Position numbers and translations under genes: made by a program. 64,000 nucleotides of DNA from QAMH01 sp964435565 (lineage in GTDB: Bacteria > Actinomycetota > Coriobacteriia > Coriobacteriales > QAMH01): contig CAYSZR010000001.1 of the NCBI GenBank assembly GCA_964435565.1, forward strand, positions 8,902 through 72,901. The letters run 5' to 3'. Below are positions 1 to 8,212 of the stretch, piece by piece. Position 1 is the stretch's first letter; each line of letters opens with the position of its first letter. Below the pieces are notes generated by a model. The model saw only the letters and a program-made list of their open reading frames with translations. It did not search any database and was not told where the DNA came from.

Positions 1-1020
1 CTGCGCGACCTTATCGGCGCCGCGGTGCGAATCACCTCGCTTGGCTACGACGCTCCCGATGACCTTGACGAAGTTGTGGAAACTTCCGAGAAACTCCTTT
101 TCGAAGTAACCAATCGTCGGGTTGCGACAAATTTCAAACGCATCGATTCGCTTGTTGTCGAGACGTTTAACGAATTGCAAGAACTCGCTAATACGAAGAC
201 CAAATATCGAGGCGTACGTACCGGTTTTAACGATCTGGATGATTTGTTCGGGGGGTTACGCGGTGGCGATCTGGTTATCTTGGCTGCGCGTCCCTCTGTG
301 GGAAAGACTGCCCTTGCGCTGAATATTGCAAGCCGCGCTGCGCAGCTTGGCACGGCCGTCGCCTTCTTCTCGCTTGAGATGTCGGCAAATCAGCTTATCC
401 AACGTGTTCTCTCGACAGAGACGCGCATCAATGCGAAGAAGATGCAGACAGGGCAGATGTCGGCACAAGATTGGACGACGCTGGTCACGGTTTCGGATAC
501 GCTTTCCAAACTCAAACTCTGGGTGGATGATACCCCGAGTGCGTCGATTCTCGAGGTGCGTGCTAAGGCGCGCCGTCAGCTACGCCATGTTGAGCCGGGC
601 AAGGGTATGATCATCGTCGACTACCTCCAGCTCATGCAGCCGCAGAATTCGCGAACCGAATCGAGGCAGGTCGAGATTGCCGAGATTTCCCGTGGTCTTA
701 AGATTCTTGCCAAGGAAATGGACATGCCCATCATCGCGCTCTCGCAGCTTTCTCGTGCGGTCGAATCGCGTCAGGGCAAGCGTCCCATTCTTTCTGATTT
801 GCGTGAATCAGGCGCTATCGAGCAGGATGCCGATATCGTTATGTTCCTCGATCGTTCGTTATCTGAGAAAGAGGCAGATCAAGAAGAACGTCCGCCTTAT
901 GGAACAGCAGATGTCATTGTTGCCAAGCATCGTAATGGCCCCATCGGAACGGTGAGCCTTGCGTTCCAAGGCGATTTCACACGTTTTGATAATCTCGCCC
1001 ATTCCGACGACCGCTACTAA
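1..1020 (+). CDS. dnaB: Replicative DNA helicase DnaB, 3' part (5' end lies before the window)
   Basis: The reading frame is open from base 1, so the gene begins outside the window; about 339 residues of the C-terminal half are visible. The hexameric helicase unwinds DNA at the replication fork. The RecA-like motor domain is intact: Walker A (ARPSVGKTAL, about residue 95 of the visible part), the Walker B strand IIVDYLQLM, and the downstream LRESGAIEQDAD and KHRNGP segments typical of DnaB. No intein is present in the visible part. The internal GTG at 25 is not a plausible start, because conserved linker sequence continues upstream of it. purA follows after about 100 bp, an arrangement common in Gram-positive genomes. 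Identification is secure. Confidence 0.97.
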   Translation: MRDLIGAAVRITSLGYDAPDDLDEVVETSEKLLFEVTNRRVATNFKRIDSLVVETFNELQELANTKTKYRGVRTGFNDLDDLFGGLRGGDLVILAARPSVGKTALALNIASRAAQLGTAVAFFSLEMSANQLIQRVLSTETRINAKKMQTGQMSAQDWTTLVTVSDTLSKLKLWVDDTPSASILEVRAKARRQLRHVEPGKGMIIVDYLQLMQPQNSRTESRQVEIAEISRGLKILAKEMDMPIIALSQLSRAVESRQGKRPILSDLRESGAIEQDADIVMFLDRSLSEKEADQEERPPYGTADVIVAKHRNGPIGTVSLAFQGDFTRFDNLAHSDDRY

Positions 1021-1120
1021 TGTAACGTTTGGGGCTGTCCCAGATGCCGCGTCTCGATGATTAGCTACAATAGGGCGCGGTCTGCTCATTTGAAAGTAAG
1101 CTTCTTAAAAGGAGATGCGC

Positions 1121-2401
1121 ATGTCGGGTACTGTATTGGTAGGAACCCAGTGGGGCGATGAGGGCAAGGGCAAAGTCACCGACCTTCTTGCCAGCAACTA
1201 TGATTACGTTGTCAGGTTCCAAGGTGGGAACAATGCGGGGCATACCGTTATCTACGGTGATACAAAACTTGCGCTTCACCTTATCCCATCTGGAATCATG
1301 TACGAAAGCGTTACGCCGCTTATCGGCAACGGGTGCGTTATCGATCCCAAAGTCTTGTGTGAGGAGATGCGGAGCCTTGAAGATAAGGGCATCTCATGCG
1401 AGCGTTTGCTCATCAGCTGCAATGCGCATGTCATAATGCCTTACCATCGCGTTCTCGATGGTGCGTCTGAAGCGCGTCTGGGAGCCAATAAGATTGGTAC
1501 GACCAAGCGTGGCATAGGCCCTTGTTATCAGGATAAATATGCGCGTTATGGCATCCGAGTTCAAGATTTGCTCGATGCGAAGATGTTGCGTGAAAAGATA
1601 GAGGCAGCTCTTGCCGTCAAGAACGACATCTTGCGCGAGGTCTACGATATGCCCACGTATACGGTCGATCAGATCACCGAAGAATACCTTGGCTATGCCG
1701 ATATGATTCGCAAACACGTCGTGGATGGCAGCCAGCTGCTCAATTCCGAAATGCGCGCAGGAAAGTCCGTGCTTTTCGAGGGTGCTCAGGCGACTCAGCT
1801 CGATATCGATCACGGCACCTATCCGTTTGTCACCTCAAGCAATTGCACTGCTGGAGGGGCGATGACGGGTGCGGGTGTTGGGCCGACGCGCATTGACAAG
1901 GTCCTGGGTATCGCCAAAGCGTATATGACGCGTGTCGGAAGCGGCCCATTCCCCACCGAGTTATTTGATTCCTATGGTGATACGCTTGGTGAAGCGGGTC
2001 ACGAATTTGGAGTGACGACCGGCCGTAAGCGTCGGTGTGGCTGGTATGACGCGGTGGTTATCCGCTATGCGGCAGACGTCAACGGTCTTACCGATATCGC
2101 TCTTACCAAGCTGGACGTCTTGGGAAGCGTTGACACCATCAAGATATGTACGGCATATGAGGCCGATGGCGTCCGTTATGAAAACGTGCCCAGCCAACAA
2201 ACGGCGTTTCACCATGCCAAACCTATCTATGAGGAGATGCCGGGCTGGCAATGCGATATTTCGAATTGCCGTGCCTACGATGAGCTTCCACAGGCGGCGC
2301 GTGATTATGTCGAGCGCCTCGAAGAGCTTGCGGGCGTGCCCATCAGCATCGTCACGGTCGGTCCCGATCGCGAACAGACCATTATGAGAAGTTGGAAATA
2401 G
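1121..2401 (+). CDS. purA: Adenylosuccinate synthetase
   Basis: Catalyses IMP + aspartate + GTP to adenylosuccinate, the committed step to AMP, in the cytoplasm. The 426-residue protein is full length. It has the N-terminal P-loop-like GTQWGDEGKGK (residues 8-18), NNAGHTV, the IMP-binding TSSNCTAGGAMTGAGVGP stretch, RVGSGPFPTE and the C-terminal TTGRKRRCGW loop. I chose ATG 1121 rather than ATG 1115 because AAAAGGAG ends at 1114, right against the upstream ATG but at good spacing from 1121, and because the family starts close to the VLVGTQWGDEGKG strand. A -10-like TACAAT lies at about 1065-1070. It heads a purine cluster continuing with purD and purE. A small palindrome (2415-2430) sits in the gap before purD. 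Confidence 0.97.
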   Translation: MSGTVLVGTQWGDEGKGKVTDLLASNYDYVVRFQGGNNAGHTVIYGDTKLALHLIPSGIMYESVTPLIGNGCVIDPKVLCEEMRSLEDKGISCERLLISCNAHVIMPYHRVLDGASEARLGANKIGTTKRGIGPCYQDKYARYGIRVQDLLDAKMLREKIEAALAVKNDILREVYDMPTYTVDQITEEYLGYADMIRKHVVDGSQLLNSEMRAGKSVLFEGAQATQLDIDHGTYPFVTSSNCTAGGAMTGAGVGPTRIDKVLGIAKAYMTRVGSGPFPTELFDSYGDTLGEAGHEFGVTTGRKRRCGWYDAVVIRYAADVNGLTDIALTKLDVLGSVDTIKICTAYEADGVRYENVPSQQTAFHHAKPIYEEMPGWQCDISNCRAYDELPQAARDYVERLEELAGVPISIVTVGPDREQTIMRSWK

Positions 2402-2464
2402 CCAGAGCGTCAGGTATGGCGTATGCCATATTGTTGGGCCTTGTTTTCGAGAAAGGGATCTACG

Positions 2465-3748
2465 ATGAACATTCTGCTGTTGGGGTCTGGTGGACGAGAG
2501 TGCGCTATTGCATCTGCGCTCGCCAAATCGCCTAAATGCGATCGGCTTTTTATCGCTCCCGGTAACGGCGGTACCGCAGCACTGGGAAAAAACATCGAGC
2601 TTGAGACTGAAAACGGCGAGGCGGTTGCCGATTTTGCACAGGAAAACGATTGCGAGCTAGTCGTTATCGGTCCAGAGGCCCCGTTGGTCGCTGGTGTTGC
2701 TGATGTCGTGCGTGCCGTCGGTATCGATTGCTTTGGACCAGGTGCCGCCGGCGCCCGGCTCGAAGGGTCGAAGGATTTTTCGAAACGGCTCATGATGAAA
2801 TACAATCTGCCGACTGCCGCTTATGGGACCTTTACCGATTCGAATTCGGCGCTTGCCTATCTGAACGAGCAAGGTGCCCCGATCGTCATAAAAGCAGATG
2901 GCCTTGCTGCCGGAAAAGGGGTGACGGTCGCCCAGACGAAGGATGAGGCAGCAGAGGCGATATGCGAGTGTTTCGATGGCCGTTTCGGCGAAGCTGGTTC
3001 GACGGTTGTCGTCGAAGAGATGCTTACGGGCCCCGAATGCTCGATGCTCGCCTTTACCGATGGCATCACCGTAGTGCCTATGGCGCCATCACAAGACCAC
3101 AAACGAGCTTACGAAGGTGACGAAGGCCCCAATACAGGCGGCATGGGCGTCTATTCGCCCGTCCCCATCGTCACTGACGAAGAGCATGAGATTATGGTCG
3201 ATGTCATGGAGCGTGCGGTTGCCGGCCTGCGTGAAGAGGGTATTGATTATCGCGGTGTTCTCTATGGCGGTTTCATGCTTACCCCCGAAGGCCCCAAACT
3301 TCTCGAGTTCAATGCGCGATTCGGCGATCCGGAAACCCAAGTTATCCTACCGCGTCTTAAAACCGATCTTGTCGATGTCATGGTTGCGACTGCGCAGCAG
3401 CGTCTTGACGAGGTCAAGCTCGAATGGAGGCCCGAATGGGCGGTGAGCGTGGTGCTGGCGAGCGCGGGATATCCTGGATCATATAAGAAGGGCTTCGAAA
3501 TCACGGGCATTGATGCAGCAAATGCCCTGGAAGGCGTTCGTGTATATCATGCAGGCACGAAGCTTGTAGATGGTCGGGTCGTAACTAATGGCGGGCGCGT
3601 GCTCAACGTGACAGCACTAGGCGACAGTTTCCAGGATGCACGTGATAAAGCCTATGCAGCATGCGATTTGATAGATTGGGATGGAAAGTTCATGCGTCGT
3701 GACATTGGCGCACGCGCCATGAGGGGTCGAAGCGCATGGGAAAGCTGA
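2465..3748 (+). CDS. purD: Phosphoribosylamine-glycine ligase (GAR synthetase)
   Basis: ATP-grasp enzyme joining glycine to phosphoribosylamine in de novo purine synthesis. The 427-residue product has the N-terminal MNILLLGSGGRECA strand-loop, the VIGPEAPLVAG segment, the ATP-grasp core (VIKADGLAAGKGVTVA, VVVEEMLTGPECSMLAF) and the metal-binding LEFNARFGDPETQ motif. ATG 2465 follows GAGAAAGGGATC and matches the family N-terminus; an in-frame ATG at 2423 would add 14 unsupported residues. The 3' end overlaps the Nudix gene by 13 bp, implying coupled translation. Confidence 0.96.
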   Translation: MNILLLGSGGRECAIASALAKSPKCDRLFIAPGNGGTAALGKNIELETENGEAVADFAQENDCELVVIGPEAPLVAGVADVVRAVGIDCFGPGAAGARLEGSKDFSKRLMMKYNLPTAAYGTFTDSNSALAYLNEQGAPIVIKADGLAAGKGVTVAQTKDEAAEAICECFDGRFGEAGSTVVVEEMLTGPECSMLAFTDGITVVPMAPSQDHKRAYEGDEGPNTGGMGVYSPVPIVTDEEHEIMVDVMERAVAGLREEGIDYRGVLYGGFMLTPEGPKLLEFNARFGDPETQVILPRLKTDLVDVMVATAQQRLDEVKLEWRPEWAVSVVLASAGYPGSYKKGFEITGIDAANALEGVRVYHAGTKLVDGRVVTNGGRVLNVTALGDSFQDARDKAYAACDLIDWDGKFMRRDIGARAMRGRSAWES

Positions 3749-4305
3749 TCGAGCATTTCGAAGATAGCTCGCTCGAAGAAAAGATCATTGGGTCCCAGCG
3801 TGTGTTCGATGGTCGGCTCTTAAAGGTCGATACAGTTGATATCGAGCTTCCCAATGGGAACAGGAAAGTCCATGAGGTTATCAGGCATCCAGGAGCCGTG
3901 TGCGTGATAGCGCTCGACGACGAAGGCCGGATACTTCTTGTCCGTCAGTATAGAACGGCACTCGAGCGCGTGACCATCGAGGTTCCGGCAGGAAAGCTCG
4001 ATGCAGGCGAAGACCCAGCGAATGCGGTGCAGCGCGAGCTGTCAGAGGAAACCGGCTATACAGCCGACAACATTCGCCACCTTGCGTCTTTTGCACCTGC
4101 CGCTGGGTATAGCGATGAGATCATCCACATTTATATGGCGACTGACCTGCATGCAGGCAAGGCGCATCCAGATGATGATGAATTTTTGTCCGTTGAATGG
4201 GTAAGCCTCGAATGTCTCATAGATTCTGTCCTCGATGGGCGCATCGAAGATTCGAAAACGATGATTTCGGCACTTATCTGCGACGCGTTGCGTCATAGGC
4301 TATAA
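3736..4305 (+). CDS. Nudix hydrolase, ADP-ribose pyrophosphatase type
   Basis: A 189-residue Nudix hydrolase of the ADP-sugar pyrophosphatase (NudF/YqkG-like) group. Such enzymes cleave ADP-ribose to AMP and ribose 5-phosphate, which could return ribose phosphate to the purine pathway encoded around it. The Nudix box is intact (GKLDAGED leading into RELSEETGY at about residues 95-115) and is preceded by VRQYRTALE and followed by AAGYSDEIIHIY, both typical of ADP-ribose pyrophosphatases. It overlaps the end of purD by 13 bp and is 12 bp from purE, so it is probably co-transcribed. The exact substrate is inferred from family resemblance. Confidence 0.88.
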   Translation: MGKLIEHFEDSSLEEKIIGSQRVFDGRLLKVDTVDIELPNGNRKVHEVIRHPGAVCVIALDDEGRILLVRQYRTALERVTIEVPAGKLDAGEDPANAVQRELSEETGYTADNIRHLASFAPAAGYSDEIIHIYMATDLHAGKAHPDDDEFLSVEWVSLECLIDSVLDGRIEDSKTMISALICDALRHRL

Positions 4306-4317
4306 AGGAGAATTTCC

Positions 4318-4782
4318 ATGTCAGATGCAAAGCCGCTCGTTGGAATTATTCTTGGGTCGAAGTCGGATGCCCCGGCCTTCGATGGGTGCAAGGAAATGCT
4401 CGAAAAATTCGGGGTGCCCTATGAATTCGTTATTCATTCGGCGCATCGTAACCCGGATGACGTGCGCACGTGGGCTCTGAGTGCCGAGAAACGTGGTCTC
4501 AAAGTCATTATTGCCGGTGCCGGCAAGGCGGCAGCCTTGGGCGGCGTCGTTGCTTCCCATACGCCGCTTCCCGTAATCGCGGTTCCCATGAAGACAAGCG
4601 ATCTGGGTGGAATGGATTCGCTGCTCTCGACGGTTCAAATGCCAACGGGCGTTCCGCTTGCCTGCGTTGCTATCAATGGGACCAAGAACGCTGCGATCCT
4701 TGCTACTCAGATTCTCGGCGTCTCGATGCCGCAGTATCGAGAAGCGATCTCTGGCTATAAACAAGAGCTTGCTGAGGGCTGA
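4318..4782 (+). CDS. purE: N5-carboxyaminoimidazole ribonucleotide mutase
   Basis: A 154-residue class I PurE, moving the carboxylate of N5-CAIR to C4 to give CAIR. Family motifs are clear: GSKSDAPAF near the N-terminus, the catalytic SAHRNPD segment, and GAGKAAALGGVVASHTPLPV. The start is preceded by AAAGGAGAATTTCC. It is the last gene of the purA-purD-Nudix-purE run and is followed by a strong intrinsic terminator. No purK is seen in the window. Confidence 0.96.
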   Translation: MSDAKPLVGIILGSKSDAPAFDGCKEMLEKFGVPYEFVIHSAHRNPDDVRTWALSAEKRGLKVIIAGAGKAAALGGVVASHTPLPVIAVPMKTSDLGGMDSLLSTVQMPTGVPLACVAINGTKNAAILATQILGVSMPQYREAISGYKQELAEG

Positions 4783-4810
4783 CGTTTAAAACAATACTGC
4801 ACCAAGAATG

Positions 4811-4849
4811 GGCCCGAAACTTCCTTATGCGGTGTTTCGGGCCTTTTTT
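4811..4849 (+). terminator. Intrinsic terminator after purE
   Basis: A perfect 10-bp stem (GGCCCGAAAC at 4811-4820 with GTTTCGGGCC at 4834-4843) is followed by a run of six T. It ends the purine operon. Confidence 0.93.
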
Positions 4850-5052
4850 CGACAGCCTCCGAGCGGCATTTTCTACACATCCCCTTCATAATTCGTTCGA
4901 TTTCAGCTCTGTTCTCCATAAAAAACAAGCAGAAGGCGTATTGACATTCACAAGGCGAACACAATCGCTTGCATGGTCAATTCTCCTTGGTTAGGGTTTT
5001 TAGCCGTTGCAACGCAAACGAAGCGAAAACGAAGAACGAACATGGAAGAGAT

Positions 5053-5574
5053 ATGAATCTAAACGTAGCAAAAACGCTGGCTGTATTTGGGATTACAGGT
5101 GCACTTGTATTAAGTGCGGGTGCACCTGCCCTTGCGGCCGAATCGGCTTCAGCGGCCGCTAACAGCGCCGGCCCCGTTGCCGGACGAGTTATTGCCGATG
5201 TTATAGCAGGGGTAGTCGACGATGCGACGCTCGCAACAGGCGGCTCGGTCGATGCTGCTGGATACCTGCCTAATCTTGACGAAACCGTTGAATGGACCAC
5301 CTGCGGGGCAAGCACATACGGTATCGGTGACGGGCTCATGGGCTCGGGTTGCTCGGATGGCTCGACGGTGACCGAGACGTCTATGGGCGTCGCGCACAAA
5401 ACGCTTCCTCTGGGAACGAAGATCCAGATTGTCTATGACGGCACAGTGGTTAACGCTACCGTCTGCGACCGTGGCCCGTATATCGCTGGCCGCGATATCG
5501 ATTTGCAGCCTGCCGTTGCCACGGCACTGGGCTTCGATGGCGTTGGGGATTTGCAGTATCGCGTTATAAGCTAA
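5053..5574 (+). CDS. Secreted double-psi beta-barrel (RlpA/3D-like) protein
   Basis: A 173-residue exported protein with a signal peptide (hydrophobic core about residues 8-28, cleavage probably after APALAAE). After a short linker, a C-terminal RlpA/3D-type double-psi beta-barrel covers about residues 85-173. Motifs supporting this are ASTYGIGDG, MGVAHKTLPLGT and VCDRGPYIAGRDIDLQPA, including the conserved Asp residues of RlpA-like barrels. Such domains bind or cleave peptidoglycan. ATG 5053 after GGAAGAG is preferred; the upstream ATG 4969 would add a charged leader ahead of the signal peptide. The 203 bp between the purE terminator and this start contain a TTGACA hexamer (4941-4946) without a convincing -10, and I saw no c-di-AMP riboswitch there. 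Confidence 0.8.
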   Translation: MNLNVAKTLAVFGITGALVLSAGAPALAAESASAAANSAGPVAGRVIADVIAGVVDDATLATGGSVDAAGYLPNLDETVEWTTCGASTYGIGDGLMGSGCSDGSTVTETSMGVAHKTLPLGTKIQIVYDGTVVNATVCDRGPYIAGRDIDLQPAVATALGFDGVGDLQYRVIS

Positions 5575-5583
5575 CATAGGCTT

Positions 5584-6060
5584 ATGCAATCCATAGTTAT
5601 CAGACATGTGCGGGTAAGACGCGGGGCTCTCGACCTCGAGGTCGCAGCAGCCGTTGATACGCTTCACGTGACAGGCGAACAAGCGGATCGCGTGCTTGGC
5701 TTGTTGCCGAATCTCGCTCATCATGTGTGCGTAAATGGGTTTGGGGATGGAAGCTTCGGCGAAGAGCTGGTGGGGACTGAGCTTCCTCATCTGCTCGAGC
5801 ACATCATCATCGAGCTCCAAGGTCAGGCATCGAACACTGCCAGACATTTCACGGGGCATACGTCGTGGCTCGAAGAGCTCGATACCACCGCTTCCCAAGG
5901 ATATGCGCTCATGCGCACAACGGTCACGTTTGTAAATGATTTCGTGGCCCTGCAGTCGGCAAGTGATGCGTGCGCGATAATCGCATGGATTGTGAATCCT
6001 CAGGCATTCGAAAGACCTTGTATCCAGGATCTTGTCTCCAAGCTTGTGAAACTGCGTTGA
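5584..6060 (+). CDS. Stand-alone protein resembling the cyanophycin synthetase N-terminal domain
   Basis: A 158-residue soluble protein without signal peptide or membrane segment. From memory of cyanophycin synthetase (CphA), about residues 38-135 match its N-terminal non-ligase domain. LLPNLAHHVC parallels the LP-x-L-x-E/H-H-x-C segment. GTELPHLLEHIIIELQGQA parallels the hallmark GT-x-x-x-H-x-x-E-H-x-x-x-ELQ helix. The later ALMRTTVTFVNDFVALQSA matches the strand-helix end of that domain. The ATP-grasp and Mur-ligase domains of CphA are absent; the gene ends normally with TGA and the flanks do not encode them. It starts 10 bp after the beta-barrel gene. Function unknown; it may bind a peptide or amino-acid polymer. 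Confidence 0.6.
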   Translation: MQSIVIRHVRVRRGALDLEVAAAVDTLHVTGEQADRVLGLLPNLAHHVCVNGFGDGSFGEELVGTELPHLLEHIIIELQGQASNTARHFTGHTSWLEELDTTASQGYALMRTTVTFVNDFVALQSASDACAIIAWIVNPQAFERPCIQDLVSKLVKLR

Positions 6061-6101
6061 TCGTTAGCCCCTCTTGACTGAAATAGCGTGTTCAAAGGTG
6101 C

Positions 6102-6107
6102 TATAAT
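6102..6107 (+). promoter_or_regulatory. -10 element upstream of the flavo-diiron gene
   Basis: TATAAT lies 36 bp before the start codon. The TTGACT at 6074-6079 is too far away (22 bp) for a standard -35, so the promoter may need an activator. Confidence 0.5.
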
Positions 6108-6142
6108 CAGCGAACACACATCCCGTGGTCTAAGGAGGGCGC

Positions 6143-7696
6143 ATGCACTGCGAACAAGAGCTGGCAAAGGGCCTGTACTGGATTGGCGGGGATGATAAAC
6201 GCCTCGGTATATTTGAGGGCCATCATCCCGTGCCCAAGGGTATGGCATATAATAACTTTCTCCTGCTTGACCAAAAGACCGTTCTGTTTGACACCATCGA
6301 CAGGGCGGTAGAAGAACGGTTTTTCGAGACACTCGACTATCTGCTCGACGACCGTGACCTCGATTACATCATCGTCCAGCATATGGAGCCCGATCACAGT
6401 GCGACGCTTGGTACCGTTGCACGACAACATCCAAATGCGAAACTGGTCTGCACCAAGGTCTGCGCACGCCTGATCGGCCAATTCTTCGGTCCCGATCTTG
6501 AAGATCGCACGATTGTGATGGAAGACGGCGACTCGCTTTCCACCGGCATGCATACGCTTGCTTTCGCTCTTGCGCCCATGGTCCATTGGCCTGAGGTCAT
6601 GGTTACCTACGATGTTGAAGACAAGATACTATTCTCTGCAGATGCATTTGGTAGTTTCGGTGCGCTTGACGGCCGCCTTTTCGACGATATGTATGATTTC
6701 GAGACAGAGTTGCTCGATGAGATGCGTCGTTATTACACGAATATTGTCGGCAAATACGGCACGCAGGTAAATGAGCTCCTTGATAAGGCCGATACGCTGG
6801 ATATCAAGATGATCTGCCCGCTGCATGGCCCGATTCTGCGCGATCATATTGGGGACCTGGTCGGAAAGTATCGCAAATGGGCAAGCTATGAACCAGAAGA
6901 TGATGCAGTCGTCATTGCATATGCTTCTGTCTATGGTGGAACCAGAGATGTCGCCGAGAAGCTTGCCTTCAAATTAAGTGATGCCGGTATACACGACCTA
7001 GCGCTCTATGATCTTTCGATGACTGATCCAAGCTACGTGCTGTCTGATGCGTTTCGTGTCAGCAATATCGTGCTTGCCTCCGTTACCTACAACGCTGGCG
7101 TCTTTCCCAAGATGAACGAACTTGTTGATTCCATGGTTGATCACAACCTGCGCAAACGACGTTTTTCGTTTATCCAAAATGGCAGTTGGGGACCTATCGC
7201 CGGTAAAAAGATGATGAAGGCGATCGAAAAGATTCCCGAGGCAGAAACTGTGGGGGATCTGTTCACGATCAAATCTCGCATGACCACAGAGCAAGATGCA
7301 GAGCTCGATACGCTTGTACGGGCCATAGTCGACTCGATTCGCAACCCGGAAGAGCCTGTCATGGCCGAGCTGCATCAGGTTGCTCCTCAGCCTGTCCCCA
7401 TCGTCGGCGCGGTTAAGCCCATTGCTGCTCCGCCTGCTCAAGTCCCCGTGTTTACTGCGGGGGGAGTTCCCATTGCCCCAGGTATGGAAGATAAGGTTAA
7501 ACAAGACGCGCCGCCGATCAAACATGACCAAGAACAGAAAAGTGAGAAGATCATCCAAATATGGCGTTGCACGTTTTGTGGATATCAGGCAGAAGTGCCC
7601 AAGGGTACCGATATGGATACGTTTGTGTGCCCTGTCTGCCTTAAAGTCGGGCCGGGCCAGTTTGCGCTTGTGCGCGAGAAAGTTGTTCCGGTTTAA
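6143..7696 (+). CDS. Flavo-diiron protein with fused C-terminal rubredoxin (flavorubredoxin type)
   Basis: Reduces O2 to water and/or NO to N2O in the cytoplasm of anaerobes. The 517 residues contain a metallo-beta-lactamase-like diiron domain (HMEPDHS near residue 80, then MVHWPEV, SADAFG and CPLHGPILRD supply the iron ligands). A flavodoxin domain follows (IAYASVYGGTRDVAEKL, about residues 256-272; FIQNGSWGP). After a Pro/Ala linker comes a rubredoxin domain at about 473-517 with two Cys-x-x-Cys pairs (CTFCGY, CPVCLK). The fused rubredoxin would feed electrons directly to FMN. ATG 6143 follows AAGGAGGGCGC. It is monocistronic. Family assignment is firm; preference for O2 or NO cannot be read from sequence. 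Confidence 0.93.
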   Translation: MHCEQELAKGLYWIGGDDKRLGIFEGHHPVPKGMAYNNFLLLDQKTVLFDTIDRAVEERFFETLDYLLDDRDLDYIIVQHMEPDHSATLGTVARQHPNAKLVCTKVCARLIGQFFGPDLEDRTIVMEDGDSLSTGMHTLAFALAPMVHWPEVMVTYDVEDKILFSADAFGSFGALDGRLFDDMYDFETELLDEMRRYYTNIVGKYGTQVNELLDKADTLDIKMICPLHGPILRDHIGDLVGKYRKWASYEPEDDAVVIAYASVYGGTRDVAEKLAFKLSDAGIHDLALYDLSMTDPSYVLSDAFRVSNIVLASVTYNAGVFPKMNELVDSMVDHNLRKRRFSFIQNGSWGPIAGKKMMKAIEKIPEAETVGDLFTIKSRMTTEQDAELDTLVRAIVDSIRNPEEPVMAELHQVAPQPVPIVGAVKPIAAPPAQVPVFTAGGVPIAPGMEDKVKQDAPPIKHDQEQKSEKIIQIWRCTFCGYQAEVPKGTDMDTFVCPVCLKVGPGQFALVREKVVPV

Positions 7697-7840
7697 CGGT
7701 CGGTCGGTCAACGTATTCGTCGGGAAACGTTGAAAATTGCAAGTTTTCGCTCATGCTCGCGGGTGGTGATGGTACTCTTTAGCAACAATGTTCTTGTGGT
7801 GGTACAGGCAGAATGAAAACCCAGGAAGGGCGTGGATAAC

Positions 7841-8182
7841 ATGAACAAACCTTTGGTTTTTGTCAGTGGTGCAGCTGCCGGAGCGCTCGCCGCTCTGCTT
7901 CTCTCGCCAAATTCCGGCGAGCGTAATCGTGAAATCGTTGCTGATAAGATTGATTACTATTCCGCGCATGGCGAGCAGGTTTTCCAGCAGACGGCTGACA
8001 ACGTGCGCAGCAAGGTACGCAGTGTCGGTGAAATGCCCAATCCCGGTGCCGATGATATTCGTGAGAAGATTAACGAGGCTCGCGATCGTATTGCCGAACA
8101 GATTACGCGCAACAGTGCAGCTCAAGATGTTGCTGCTGATGTGTCCGACGTAGTCGAAGAGGCAGAAACGCCTGCCGAATAG
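7841..8182 (+). CDS. YtxH-like small membrane-anchored protein
   Basis: A 113-residue protein with one N-terminal hydrophobic segment (FVSGAAAGALAALLLSP) followed by a charged helical tail, the pattern of YtxH-family proteins of unknown role, often linked to envelope stress. The AGGAAGG at 7823-7829 favours ATG 7841; an in-frame GTG at 7832 is only 2 bp from it. It is followed after 30 bp by a PRC-barrel protein that itself ends in an amphipathic helical tail, so the two probably form an operon. Function not known. Confidence 0.6.
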   Translation: MNKPLVFVSGAAAGALAALLLSPNSGERNREIVADKIDYYSAHGEQVFQQTADNVRSKVRSVGEMPNPGADDIREKINEARDRIAEQITRNSAAQDVAADVSDVVEEAETPAE

Positions 8183-8212
8183 ATTTGGGCGAGTAGAGAC
8201 TGTTAATCGCAT

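Noticed and set aside
4850..5052. c-di-AMP (ydaO) riboswitch before the secreted beta-barrel gene
   Set aside because: Such genes often carry one in actinobacteria, but the conserved blocks are not present here or before the M23-like gene.
5149..5898. A 249-codon minus-strand frame
   Set aside because: Covers the beta-barrel and CphA-like genes antisense, no ribosome site or recognisable domain.
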